Source: CAVOEB01 sp965249645 | GTDB lineage: Bacteria > Pseudomonadota > Alphaproteobacteria > UBA828 > JAPUJA01 | Length of the DNA: 64,000 nucleotides | Assembly (NCBI GenBank): GCA_965249645.1 | Contig: CBDFML010000009.1 | Coordinates: forward strand, 1-64,000 | Direction: 5' to 3' | Shown: positions 51,399 through 59,608 of the stretch, in pieces | Layout: every line of letters starts with the position of its first letter | Numbering within the stretch: the stretch's first letter is position 1 | The notes under the pieces: generated by a model | Seen by the model: only the letters and a program-made list of their open reading frames with translations | Databases searched by the model: none | What the model was told of the DNA's origin: nothing | Program-made: the position numbers and the translations under genes

Positions 51399-51886
51399 GC
51401 GTCGATCCGCCCGAGATCGCCGTGACCCAGCAGGACGTGCGGGCGATCCAGCTTGCCAAGGGCGCGCTTTATGCCGGGGTGCGGTTGCTGATGGATCGCT
51501 ACGGCGCAAAGAGCGTGGACCGCATCACGCTCGCCGGTGCCTTCGGCAGCCATATCGATGTGACCTACGCCATGGTCCTGGGGCTGGTCCCGGCCCGCGT
51601 CGCCTCGGCGGAAAACGCGGCCGGCACCGGTGCGCGCATCGCGTTGCTCAACGCCGCGGCGCGCGACGAGATTGAGGCGCTGGTGCCCGAAATCGAGAAG
51701 GTCGAGACGGCGGTCGAGCCCGCGTTCCAGGAGCATTTCGTCGCCGCCATGGCGATGCCCCACGGGCATGATCCGTTTCCCCGCCTCGAGGCTCATCTGG
51801 GACGGGTCTTCGCGCGGCCTGCGGGCGGAACCGGGGGAACCGGAGGACGCAAGCGCCGCCGAAGCAAGGCCGCGGAGCGGGATTGA
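51399..51886 (+). pseudogene. RamA-like (DUF4445/ASKHA) corrinoid-activating protein, C-terminal fragment
   Basis: The frame DPPEIAVTQQDVRAIQLAKG, then GALYAGVRLLMDRYG, ITLAGAFGSHIDVTYAMVLG and AENAAGTGARIALLN matches the C-terminal end of COG3894-type iron-sulfur ATPases that reactivate corrinoid methyltransferases. The ferredoxin domain and most of the ATPase fold are missing. The join with the regulator fragment at about 51395-51405 is out of frame, so a deletion fused two unrelated genes. Starting from a GTG at 51422 a product could be made, but not a functional ATPase. Confidence 0.75.
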
Positions 51887-51953
51887 CGCGTACCCCTGCC
51901 TCGTCGAGGATGGCCGCCCGATACCCCGTCAGGGCCGCACGCCACAGTGGAGA

Positions 51954-52811
51954 ATGTCCGTGAGCGCTACCAAGCACATCCTCGTCGACGACCCCCGCCC
52001 GAAAGTGCGTCGGATCACGCTTAACCGCCCGAAAAAGCACAATCCGCTCTCGAACGCGTTGCGCACAGAACTCTACGCGGCGGTCGAGGCAGCGGATGCG
52101 GACCCGGACATTCATGTCGCTGTGATCCGGGGCGCGGGCAGGAGCTTCTCGGCGGGCTACGACCTCGCATCAGACGTCTTCGCCGACCAGCCCTGGCATA
52201 CCGCCGGCGGCCAGGGCAACTGGGCACGCCATGTGGTCGAGGGTCATTTCAAGATGTGGGATCTGGGCATCCCGGTGATCGCCCAGGTTCATGGTTATTG
52301 CCTGGCGGGCGGCAGCGAGCTCGCCGCGTCGTGCGACCTCGTCTACGCCGCCGAAGACGCCCAGATCGGCTATCCGCCCGTGCGCCTCATGTGCGCGCCC
52401 GACATGCAGTATCACGTCTGGCTGATGGGCATGCGCCGCGCCATGGAGCTGATGCTGACCGGCGACGCCATCTCAGGCAAGGAGGCCGCCGAGTGGGGCT
52501 TCGCCAACCGGGCGCTGCCCAAGACCAAGCTCGAGAAATTCACCCTCGACCAGGCCGAGCGCATCGCCAAGATCCCGCCCGAGCTGCAGCAGATCAACAA
52601 GCGCAGCGTCCATCGCGCCATGGAAGTCATGGGCGTGCGCAACGCGCTGCGCTCAGGCACCGAGTTGATGGCGCTGGGCCTGAACACCGAGGCCAGCATC
52701 GAGTTCGCGAAGAAGTTCCAGGCTGACCTCAAGAAAGCGCTGACCAAACGGGACAAGGCGTTCGGCGATTACAGGGCCAAGAAGAAGGCCAAGCCCCGAA
52801 AAAAGAGATGA
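51954..52811 (+). CDS. Enoyl-CoA hydratase/isomerase family protein
   Basis: The 285-residue crotonase-fold protein: VRRITLNRPKKHNPLSNAL opens it, IRGAGRSFSAGYDL is the first oxyanion-hole region and YCLAGGSELAASCDLVY the second. A Lys/Arg-rich tail (RAKKKAKPRKKR) follows. In this fold the second catalytic Glu is often in the PPVRLM-type segment; here YPPVRLMCAPDM lacks a clear Glu, so the chemistry may not be hydration. GTGGAGA lies before ATG 51954; the frame extends upstream without conservation. Confidence 0.9.
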   Translation: MSVSATKHILVDDPRPKVRRITLNRPKKHNPLSNALRTELYAAVEAADADPDIHVAVIRGAGRSFSAGYDLASDVFADQPWHTAGGQGNWARHVVEGHFKMWDLGIPVIAQVHGYCLAGGSELAASCDLVYAAEDAQIGYPPVRLMCAPDMQYHVWLMGMRRAMELMLTGDAISGKEAAEWGFANRALPKTKLEKFTLDQAERIAKIPPELQQINKRSVHRAMEVMGVRNALRSGTELMALGLNTEASIEFAKKFQADLKKALTKRDKAFGDYRAKKKAKPRKKR

Positions 52812-52945
52812 CGGATCCCGCCCAATGCACCGGGTTTTCCGCCTGCGCTTGTCAGCGATTACGCCGCGCCATACTGTAAAACCGGCATAGCGGATTGCGC
52901 GCGACGGACCTATAAGGTCCGGCCGGAGACCTGGAGGCGGCGGCC

Positions 52946-54106
52946 ATGCGGCTTGACGATATTGTTGCCGCCGAGGAGTTGGCGGTGTTGGACCGTCCCA
53001 CGGGCGAGGCCCTCGGCCTGCCGGCGAGCGCCTATTCGCAAGCCTTCCACGAACTCGAAAACCGCTATCTCTTCCCCCGGACCTGGGCGGTGGTCGCCAT
53101 GGGCGCCGAGCTTCCCAATCCCGGCGACGTTCTGCCGGTCAAGCTCGGCGACTGGCCGGTCCTGCTCGTGCGCGACGCGGAGGGGACGATCCGGGCCTTC
53201 CTCAATATCTGCCGCCACCGTGGCATGCGGATCGTCGATAAGGCCGCGCGGGGGTGCGAGGTTCTGCGCTGCCCCTGGCACAACTGGACCTACGGTCTCG
53301 ACGGCCGGCTGCTCAGGCGGCCGAAGTTCAAGCATCGTGCGAAAGACGAATGCGGGGGCCCGGAGCTCGAAGAACTCGGTCTCAAGCCGGTTGCGGTGTG
53401 ACTCTGGCACGACAAGGTTTTCGTGAATATCGCCGGCAATGCACCACCCTTCGAGGAACATCGCAAGCCGCTCGATGCACTGTTCGCCGACTATGATCTC
53501 GCGGGGCTGCGCTATGGCGGCCATTGGGAACACTTCTACGACGGCAACTGGAAGATCGCCATCGAGGGCGGCATCGAGAGCTATCACGTGCCCTATGGCC
53601 ATGCCCAGTACATGCGCGGCGTTACGGACTACGAAGAGCACATCGTCAATCACGGTCATTGCTACGCGTTTATCGATTCGCGCGCGATCTACGGGCCTGG
53701 CGCCGACCCGCACGTCGTTCTCGACAACGCGCTGCCGGTCATCTCGAAGCGAGAGGTCGACGGCGAGGCCACGAGCTATATCGGCAGCGTGTTTCCCACC
53801 GGGTTCATCATGACCTTTCGCAACCACGTCACCTTCGGCTTCATGACGCCCGACGGCTGGAACCGCACGCGGATCGTGCTCTATTTTTATTATCCGGGCG
53901 AGTCGGCTACCGATCCGGCCCTGGCGGAGGAGCGCGCGGCCGTGGAGAAGGAATGGGAACTCGTCTTCACCCAGGACGACCCCTTCGTCCGCAACGTCCA
54001 CGATAATCTCAAGGTGCGCGACCAGGCGGGGATCAGGCCTCGGTTCTCGCCTTACTGGGAAGGGGCGGTGCACCATTTCCAGAAGATGGTGGTCGAGACC
54101 ATCTAG
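52946..54106 (+). pseudogene. Rieske-type ring-hydroxylating/demethylating oxygenase alpha subunit, interrupted by TGA
   Basis: From ATG 52946 the Rieske domain binds [2Fe-2S] with Cys89-x-His91 (CRHRG) and Cys109-x2-His112 (CPWH). TGA at 53399-53401 follows ELGLKPVAV, after which the same frame continues LWHDKVFVNIAGNAPPFEEH through the mononuclear iron site (ESYHVPYGHAQYM) to a normal stop at 54106. Total length (386 codons) is that of GbcA/choline-monooxygenase-like Rieske oxygenases. The TGA is at a non-Cys position and no SECIS-like loop lies at the right distance, so a nonsense mutation is the simplest reading. Confidence 0.85.
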
Positions 54107-54145
54107 CAGGAAGAGGCGCTGACCGGTTAGGTCCGGCGACCGGGC

Positions 54146-55357
54146 TCAGTACCAGATTACGGGTGTCGTGGTGATCAGCTCGGTTCCCGTCGCGGTGACG
54201 ATGAAGTTTTGCTCCCAGCCGACAGCGCCGACGCCCTCCCAGCCCATGAAGCATTCTGCGCCGCCAACCATATTTTCCTCCCAGATCTCATCCTCGTCGC
54301 ACGCAAGCGTGCTGATAAACGGCGGTTCCCACATCATGCCGTTGGCGTGGCCGTTCATGGGCCACATGGCCGCGGCGTGGTCCTCGCCCCGGGTCACCGC
54401 CTGCTGACGGGCCTCGGCCTGCTTCGCGATATCGAGAACCTTCGCACCGGGTTTGACTGTGTCGAGGATGAGTTGGACGACGGAGTAAGAATCCTCCATC
54501 AGGTTGCGCTGATCCGCGCTCGGCTTGCCGCCGACGACAAGGGTCCGGCAGGGATCGAACCAATAGCCCTGATGGATCGGCCCGTCGATCGAGAAGCGCG
54601 CCATGTCGCCTTCCCGGGGTGCGTCCTGACTGAAGCCGTAGGTCGGGTCGCGCTGGACGAATTGGGAGGTGTCGCCGAAATTGACCGGAATGCGGTGCCA
54701 GTTGCCGCCGCGTCGGACGATCTCGGCGCTCGCCTCGGCGACGGCTTCGGCCGCGACTTTTCCGGCGAGCAGGCCCGTGCACAGGATATGAAGCGCGTCG
54801 GAGACAATCTGCGCCCCCTCGCGGTAGCAGTCGATCTCCCGCGGGCTCTTGATTCGCCGGCAGGCGCGCACGAGGTCGTCGTCGAAGACGAAACGTGAAG
54901 CCGGTATGGCGGTCCGGAGCTGGTCGGCGTATTTGACCGGCAGGCAGTCGCTGCCCACGAACGCGATATCGCCGTCCAGTGCACGGCCGTTGAGTGATTC
55001 GGCGACGCCGGCGACCACGTCCATGTGGCTGTGGTTATTCTTGGTGGCGACCAGATCGGGCCGGAAGGCAGAGCTATCGGCATGAAGTTCCGGCTCCTTG
55101 CCTCTCTCCAGGATCACGCAGCCGTAGGAGCGCGCGTTCCATGCCCGGGAATCCGGGTCGGCGCCGGAATATTCCGAGTAATGATTCGAAAGCCAGGTGA
55201 TTTCCATGGCGCGTTCGTAGTTGCCGGCAGTCTGGCCCCAGACGACGGCGAGCTCCACGTCACGGCGGGCCATTTCGTCCTGCACCTGTTGCCAACGGTC
55301 TTCATATTCCTCGAGCGGGAAATATCGGCCGGGATAATTGTGCCGTTCCTGGGGCAT
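54146..55357 (-). CDS. M24 peptidase-fold (creatinase/prolidase-like) protein, copy 1
   Basis: The 403 residues show the creatinase N-terminal domain (YFPLEEYEDRWQQVQDEM; VVWGQTAGNYERAMEITWL) followed by the pita-bread fold. The metal-site region reads SIDGPIHQGYWFDPCRT with two Asp, one residue closer than in prolidases; MNGHANGMMWEPP supplies a His, and GAECFMGWEG plus the terminal GWEQNFIVTATG Glu residues. It could be a prolidase, a DMSP-lyase-like or creatinase-like enzyme. GGAGG eight bases upstream favours ATG 55357. Divergent from its paralogue. Confidence 0.85.
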   Translation of the reverse strand: MPQERHNYPGRYFPLEEYEDRWQQVQDEMARRDVELAVVWGQTAGNYERAMEITWLSNHYSEYSGADPDSRAWNARSYGCVILERGKEPELHADSSAFRPDLVATKNNHSHMDVVAGVAESLNGRALDGDIAFVGSDCLPVKYADQLRTAIPASRFVFDDDLVRACRRIKSPREIDCYREGAQIVSDALHILCTGLLAGKVAAEAVAEASAEIVRRGGNWHRIPVNFGDTSQFVQRDPTYGFSQDAPREGDMARFSIDGPIHQGYWFDPCRTLVVGGKPSADQRNLMEDSYSVVQLILDTVKPGAKVLDIAKQAEARQQAVTRGEDHAAAMWPMNGHANGMMWEPPFISTLACDEDEIWEENMVGGAECFMGWEGVGAVGWEQNFIVTATGTELITTTPVIWY

Positions 55358-55484
55358 GGCGTGCATCCTCCGGTGATCTAGGTTTTCCCGGACTCTAGCT
55401 GGTTCGCGCGCTAGACTTCCAGAAAAACCCGGCCCGTTTGCAGGCCGACCGGGTGACAATCGGCAACGCTAGGGGAGGTATGCC

Positions 55485-56681
55485 ATGCCAGTCACGATGT
55501 ATTTTCCACAGGAGGAATACGAGGCGCGCTGGACGCGCGTCTATGCGGAGATGGAGAAGCGCGGCTACGAGGTGATGGTTGTGTTCGGCAAGACCGCTGG
55601 CAACTACGAACGCTCCATGGAGATCCTTTACCTCACCAATTTCTACTCCTGCCACTCGGGTCAGGAACCCGATTCAAAGGCCTGGAATGCGCGCTCTTTC
55701 TGCTGTGCCATCCTGGCCGACGGCAAGCCGCCCGAGCTGCATACCGATCTTCTCGATCCGCGCTTCGAGCGGATCGCGACGGACAATCACCACTGGCATC
55801 TCGACCCCATCAAGGGCGCGGCGGATGCGCTGAATGAACGGAAAGTCGAGGGCAGGGTCGCCTTCGTCGGCAGCGATTGCCTGCCGGTCAAGTACGCCAA
55901 GCAGTTCGAGGCGCTGACCCCGCAGATCGACTACATCTATCAGGACGACCTGATGCAGGCGGTCCGCATGATAAAGAGCCCGCGCGAACAGAATCTCTTT
56001 CGCGAGGGCGGCGAGATGGTCTCGGCGGCCATGAACGAGACCATGGAAGCCTTGATCATGGGCAAGACCGAGCGCGAGGCGGCGGCGCTAGGGGCGGCCT
56101 CGATGATCCGTCAGGGCGGTTTTTTCCAGCGCATCGCCATAGCGCACGGCGAGTATACGGCGCATCTGGAAGGCGATCCCATGTACGGCTTCAGCGAGGA
56201 CGCGCCCGAGCCCGGCGACCTCATCCATATGGCAATCTACGGCCCGATCCATCAGGGCTACTGGTTCGACCCCGTCCGCTCGGCGGTGTGCGGCAACAAA
56301 CCCAGTCCGGAGCAGAAAAAGCTCATCGAGGACATGGTCTATTTGATGGAGGACATCCAGGGCAACGTCCGCGACGGCGCCAACCTGCACGCGGTGTGCA
56401 AATCGGTCATGAAGAAGCAGGAGGATCTGGGCTACGTCTATTCCGACCTGTTCGAGCAATGGCCCTATTACGGCCACGGCAACGGCTCGCTCTGGGAGCC
56501 GCCGCTGCTCGGCCTTACGGTCTCCGAGCCCGACGAGACCTATGCTGCGGGCATGGTGGCGAGCGCCGAGGTGTTCTGTCAGACCGACGGGGTTGGTACG
56601 GTCTTGGCGGAAAACAACTTCATCATCACGAAAGACGGGCTGGACCAACTCTACCCCACTGTTCCCATGATCTGGTGGTAG
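55485..56681 (+). CDS. M24 peptidase-fold (creatinase/prolidase-like) protein, copy 2
   Basis: The 398-residue paralogue of the divergent gene has the same N-terminal signature (YFPQEEYEARWTRVYAEME; VVFGKTAGNYERSMEILYL). At the metal site the first Asp is replaced by Tyr (AIYGPIHQGYWFDPVRS), while the His (YYGHGNGSLWEPP) and Glu residues (VASAEVFCQTDG; LAENNFIITKDG) remain. The site is thus degenerate, as in metal-free creatinase; activity on C-N bonds is possible but unproven. GGGGAGG precedes ATG 55485. Confidence 0.85.
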   Translation: MPVTMYFPQEEYEARWTRVYAEMEKRGYEVMVVFGKTAGNYERSMEILYLTNFYSCHSGQEPDSKAWNARSFCCAILADGKPPELHTDLLDPRFERIATDNHHWHLDPIKGAADALNERKVEGRVAFVGSDCLPVKYAKQFEALTPQIDYIYQDDLMQAVRMIKSPREQNLFREGGEMVSAAMNETMEALIMGKTEREAAALGAASMIRQGGFFQRIAIAHGEYTAHLEGDPMYGFSEDAPEPGDLIHMAIYGPIHQGYWFDPVRSAVCGNKPSPEQKKLIEDMVYLMEDIQGNVRDGANLHAVCKSVMKKQEDLGYVYSDLFEQWPYYGHGNGSLWEPPLLGLTVSEPDETYAAGMVASAEVFCQTDGVGTVLAENNFIITKDGLDQLYPTVPMIWW

Positions 56682-56690
56682 GGGTTGGAT

Positions 56691-57830
56691 TCAGCCCGAT
56701 GACGCCGCGAAATCGGCGCGCAGAGAGCCCTCCGTAAGGCCGTAGCGCCCGGCGACGGTGGCGAAGAACGGCTCCCAGTGGCTTTCCAGCACCTCGACCT
56801 CGGTGGCGCCCTTTCTGATCCGCTCGAAGCCGGGCTCGCCCGGCAGGCGCACGGAATGGCCGGGTCGGGGTTTCGACCCATGGATTGCGCGAACGAAGGC
56901 ATCCGATCGCGCCTTGACCTTCTCGATCGGTCCGAATACCGACGGGTCAATGCAAATGTAATAGCTGCCGCCCATCATCGCGGTCTTGGTCTGCTCGGTA
57001 AACGCCGTAAGACCGGGCAGGTCGGGGCAGGCAACGCCCAAAGGGTTGACGATAGCGGTCATCCCCTCGTTCCAGAGATTGAGCGCGTAGGTGCGGGGGT
57101 GCTCGATCTGCCCGCCCCAGTCGTAATCCCAGACCCGTCCGCGGCCGGGCAGGGGTTTCGCGTGTTTGGTCGCATCGTCGGTCAACTCGCCGGTCTCCGG
57201 ATCGATCAGCCACATCCCCTTCAAGGGCTTGTTATGGAGCACGGCTTCCGCGACGTCGGCGTCATAAAATTCAACGAATTTCACGCTGGCCCAGAGTGGC
57301 GCCTCCTCGCCCGAGGGGATGATGGCGTCGAACGGGGCGACGGAGAGCAGGTTTTCCATGCCGCCGAATGGGGCGGCCAGCGGCGGCGTGTTGTTCGACG
57401 TGATCGCCACCATGTCCTGCTCCCACGCCATGTAGGCATAAGCCCCAAAGCTGCCCGCGTCGTTGTGGTTGCTGCCGAAGCATAGGGAAATGCCGTGATC
57501 CCGCGCCTTGGCGATGGCGGTTTCCGCCATCATGTGAAGCGCGTAATAGCCCGACGAGCGCTTGCCGTCGAAAACCGCCCAGCAAGGTCCCTCCGAGACC
57601 ATCTCGGGCACCGCCCGCACGTCGAGATTGCCCGAGGTGAGCGCGATGTCGAGCACCTCGTAGACCCCGAGTCCCTGGTTGAGCTTTTCGTTGCCCTGGC
57701 GATGGGCGAAGCCGATGGCATGCGCAATGATGTCGCCATGTTCCTCGGCGCCGCCCGCCGCTGTCCACACACGCCTCAGGCAGTATTCGATGAACTCGAC
57801 GTTTTCGGTCCGTATCTTAATTTTGGGCAT
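56691..57830 (-). CDS. Ldh-family (malate/ureidoglycolate-type) dehydrogenase, copy 1
   Basis: The 379-residue NAD(P)-dependent dehydrogenase of the YlbC/type-2 malate dehydrogenase family. HAIGFAHRQGNEKLNQGLGVY opens the fold, CFGSNHNDAGSFGAYAYMAW contains the catalytic His, and LAAPFGGMENLLSVAPFD the cofactor region; PRPGHSVRLPGEPGFER lies near the end. Substrates in the family include malate, lactate, sulfolactate, ureidoglycolate and cyclic imino acids. ATG 57830 was chosen. Its near-twin lies just upstream on the same strand but is broken. Confidence 0.92.
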   Translation of the reverse strand: MPKIKIRTENVEFIEYCLRRVWTAAGGAEEHGDIIAHAIGFAHRQGNEKLNQGLGVYEVLDIALTSGNLDVRAVPEMVSEGPCWAVFDGKRSSGYYALHMMAETAIAKARDHGISLCFGSNHNDAGSFGAYAYMAWEQDMVAITSNNTPPLAAPFGGMENLLSVAPFDAIIPSGEEAPLWASVKFVEFYDADVAEAVLHNKPLKGMWLIDPETGELTDDATKHAKPLPGRGRVWDYDWGGQIEHPRTYALNLWNEGMTAIVNPLGVACPDLPGLTAFTEQTKTAMMGGSYYICIDPSVFGPIEKVKARSDAFVRAIHGSKPRPGHSVRLPGEPGFERIRKGATEVEVLESHWEPFFATVAGRYGLTEGSLRADFAASSG

Positions 57831-57865
57831 TATCGCTCTCCGTTGCGCACCGCGTTCGCCCCGGT

Positions 57866-57958
57866 TCATTCCCGATAACGGGACCACCGCTTGGCGATGG
57901 TGCTGGCGCAGATTGTCATGATCATGAGCATGAAGCCGACGATGTTGATCCGAGCATT
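57866..57958 (-). pseudogene. C-terminal scrap of a PotC-like ABC permease
   Basis: The frame reads ARINIVGFMLMIMTICASTI then AKRWSRYRE and stops at 57866. It matches the end of the intact permease at 62056 (PQINIVGFLLMTFTICASYI). It begins exactly at the stop of the broken Ldh gene. It shows that a second polyamine-type transporter gene once lay between the two Ldh copies. Confidence 0.75.
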
Positions 57959-59114
57959 AGCTCTTCAATCCTCCGTCTGTCGTGAAGTCGGCGTGCAGGG
58001 AATCCTCCGTAAACCCGTAGCGCCCCGCGATGGTGGTGAAGAACGGCTCCCAGTGGTTCTCCAGCACCTCCACATCGGTGACGCCCGTTCTGATCCGCTC
58101 GAAGCCGGGCTCGCCCGGTAGGCGGACGGAGTGGCCGGGGCGGGGCTTGGCTCCGTGGATCGTGCGCACCAGGGCGTCCGAGCGCTGCTTGACCGCCTCG
58201 ATCGGGCCGAACATTGCCGGGTCGATACACAGGAAATAGCTGCCGCCGACGCTCGTGGTCTCGGTCTGCTCGGTAAATTCGGTGAAATCGGGCAACTCGG
58301 GCAACTCGGGGCAGGGGATGCCGAGCGGGTTGATGACCGTAGTCATGCCTTCGTTCCACAGGTTGAGCGCGTAGGTCCGGGGATGCTCGATCTGCCCGCC
58401 CCAGTCGTAATCCCAGACCCGCCCGTAGCCCTCGCGGCGCTTGGCGTATCTGGTCGCGTCGTCGGTCAGCTCGCCGGTCTCCGGGTCGATCAGCCACATC
58501 CCCTTCATGGGCTTGTTCTGGAGCACCGCTTCCGCGATGTCGCCGTCGTAGAATTCGGCGAACTTGACGCTGGCCCAGAGCGGCGCCTCGGCGCCTGACG
58601 GGATGATCGCGTCGAACGGCGGGCTGGACAGCACGTTTTCCATACCCCCAAAGGGCGCGGCGAGCGGTACCGTGTTGTTCGAGGTCATCGCCACCATGTC
58701 CTGCTCCCACGCCATGTGGGCGTAGGCCGCGAAGCTGCCGGCGTCGTTGTGGTTGCCGCCGAAGCAAATCGAGATGCCGTGCGCTTTCGCCTTGGCGATG
58801 GCGGTTTCCGCCATCATGTGCAGCGCGTAATAGCCCGACGATTTCTTGGCATCGAACACCGCCCAACTCGGTCCCTCCGAGACCATTTCGGGCACGGCGG
58901 TGACGTCGAGGTTGCCGGAGGTGAGCGCGATGTCGAGCACCTCGTAGACGCCGAGCCCCTGGTTGAGCTTCTCGTGGCCCTGGCGATGCGCGAATCCGAT
59001 GGCGTGGGCGATGATGGCGCCGTGCTCTTCGCTGCCGCCCGCCGCCGTCTACACGCGCCTCAGGCAATATGCGATGAACTCGACGTTTTCCGTGCGCATC
59101 TTGACCTCGGCCAT
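57957..59114 (-). pseudogene. Ldh-family dehydrogenase, copy 2, with in-frame TAG
   Basis: From ATG 59114 the frame reads AEVKMRTENVEFIAYCLRRV and meets TAG at 59049-59051, where copy 1 has TGG (Trp), then continues TAAGGSEEHGAIIAHAIGFA through CFGGNHNDAGSFAAYAHMAW to a stop at 57957. All other family motifs are kept. A GTG at 58940 could start a shortened protein lacking about 58 residues, including part of the first helices. A single G-to-A change explains the lesion. Confidence 0.85.
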
Positions 59115-59235
59115 GGCGTCCTTCCCCTGGGGCGATCTCCGATATATGGCGCTCCCGTTCTAGCATCGCCCCCGTGCGTCCGCCATCGGCTTGCGCTAGT
59201 CTCACGGCGGGCCCAATCCGAAGGAACAAGCGTTC

Positions 59236-59580
59236 ATGGATACGCGCGAGGATCTCGATCCCGATGACATCCGCCGCCGGCTGGAAGCGGAGCGGGGTGC
59301 TTTGCGCGAAATCGACGCTTCGTCCGCTGAGGCGCGCCGGCCCGTGGAGCTCGACCAGGCCGCGGTGGGACGGCTCTCACGGATGGACGCCATGCAGGTG
59401 CAGGCCATGGCCAAGGCGGTGGGCGCGCGGCGCCAGGGCCGGGCGCAGCGGATCGAGGCGACGCTCCGCCGGCTGGACGAAGGTGATTACGGCTTTTGCA
59501 CCGTCTGTGGCGACGAGATTCCACTCAAGCGGCTCAAGCTCGACCTGACCGTCGAGCGCTGTGTCGGCTGCGCGGCCTAA
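59236..59580 (+). CDS. TraR/DksA family zinc-finger protein
   Basis: The 114 residues include an N-terminal coiled-coil region (RRRLEAERGALREIDASS; RRQGRAQRIEATLRRLDEG) and a C-terminal C4 zinc finger: CTVCGDEIPLKRL and ERCVGC. DksA-type proteins enter the RNA polymerase secondary channel and alter initiation, often with ppGpp; this is one of the short relatives that lack the long N-terminal part. It is 29 bases upstream of the dimethylglycine-dehydrogenase-like gene and may be cotranscribed with it. Confidence 0.9.
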   Translation: MDTREDLDPDDIRRRLEAERGALREIDASSAEARRPVELDQAAVGRLSRMDAMQVQAMAKAVGARRQGRAQRIEATLRRLDEGDYGFCTVCGDEIPLKRLKLDLTVERCVGCAA

Positions 59581-59608
59581 TCCGGCAACGGCGGCGAGAG
59601 GACGAGGC

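Noticed and set aside
42642..53401. Reassignment of TGA to a sense codon genome-wide
   Set aside because: TGA is a normal terminator for many intact genes here, including gatA, gatB and the lysis genes.
53399..53425. Second candidate selenocysteine codon (TGA in the Rieske gene)
   Set aside because: The position is not a Cys in this family, and the only local hairpin puts its loop 11 bases from the TGA and without G at the loop start.
57922..59229. 435-codon Arg-rich minus-strand frame
   Set aside because: It is an overlapping frame of the Ldh copy 2 gene, with composition typical of a shadow frame in GC-rich DNA.
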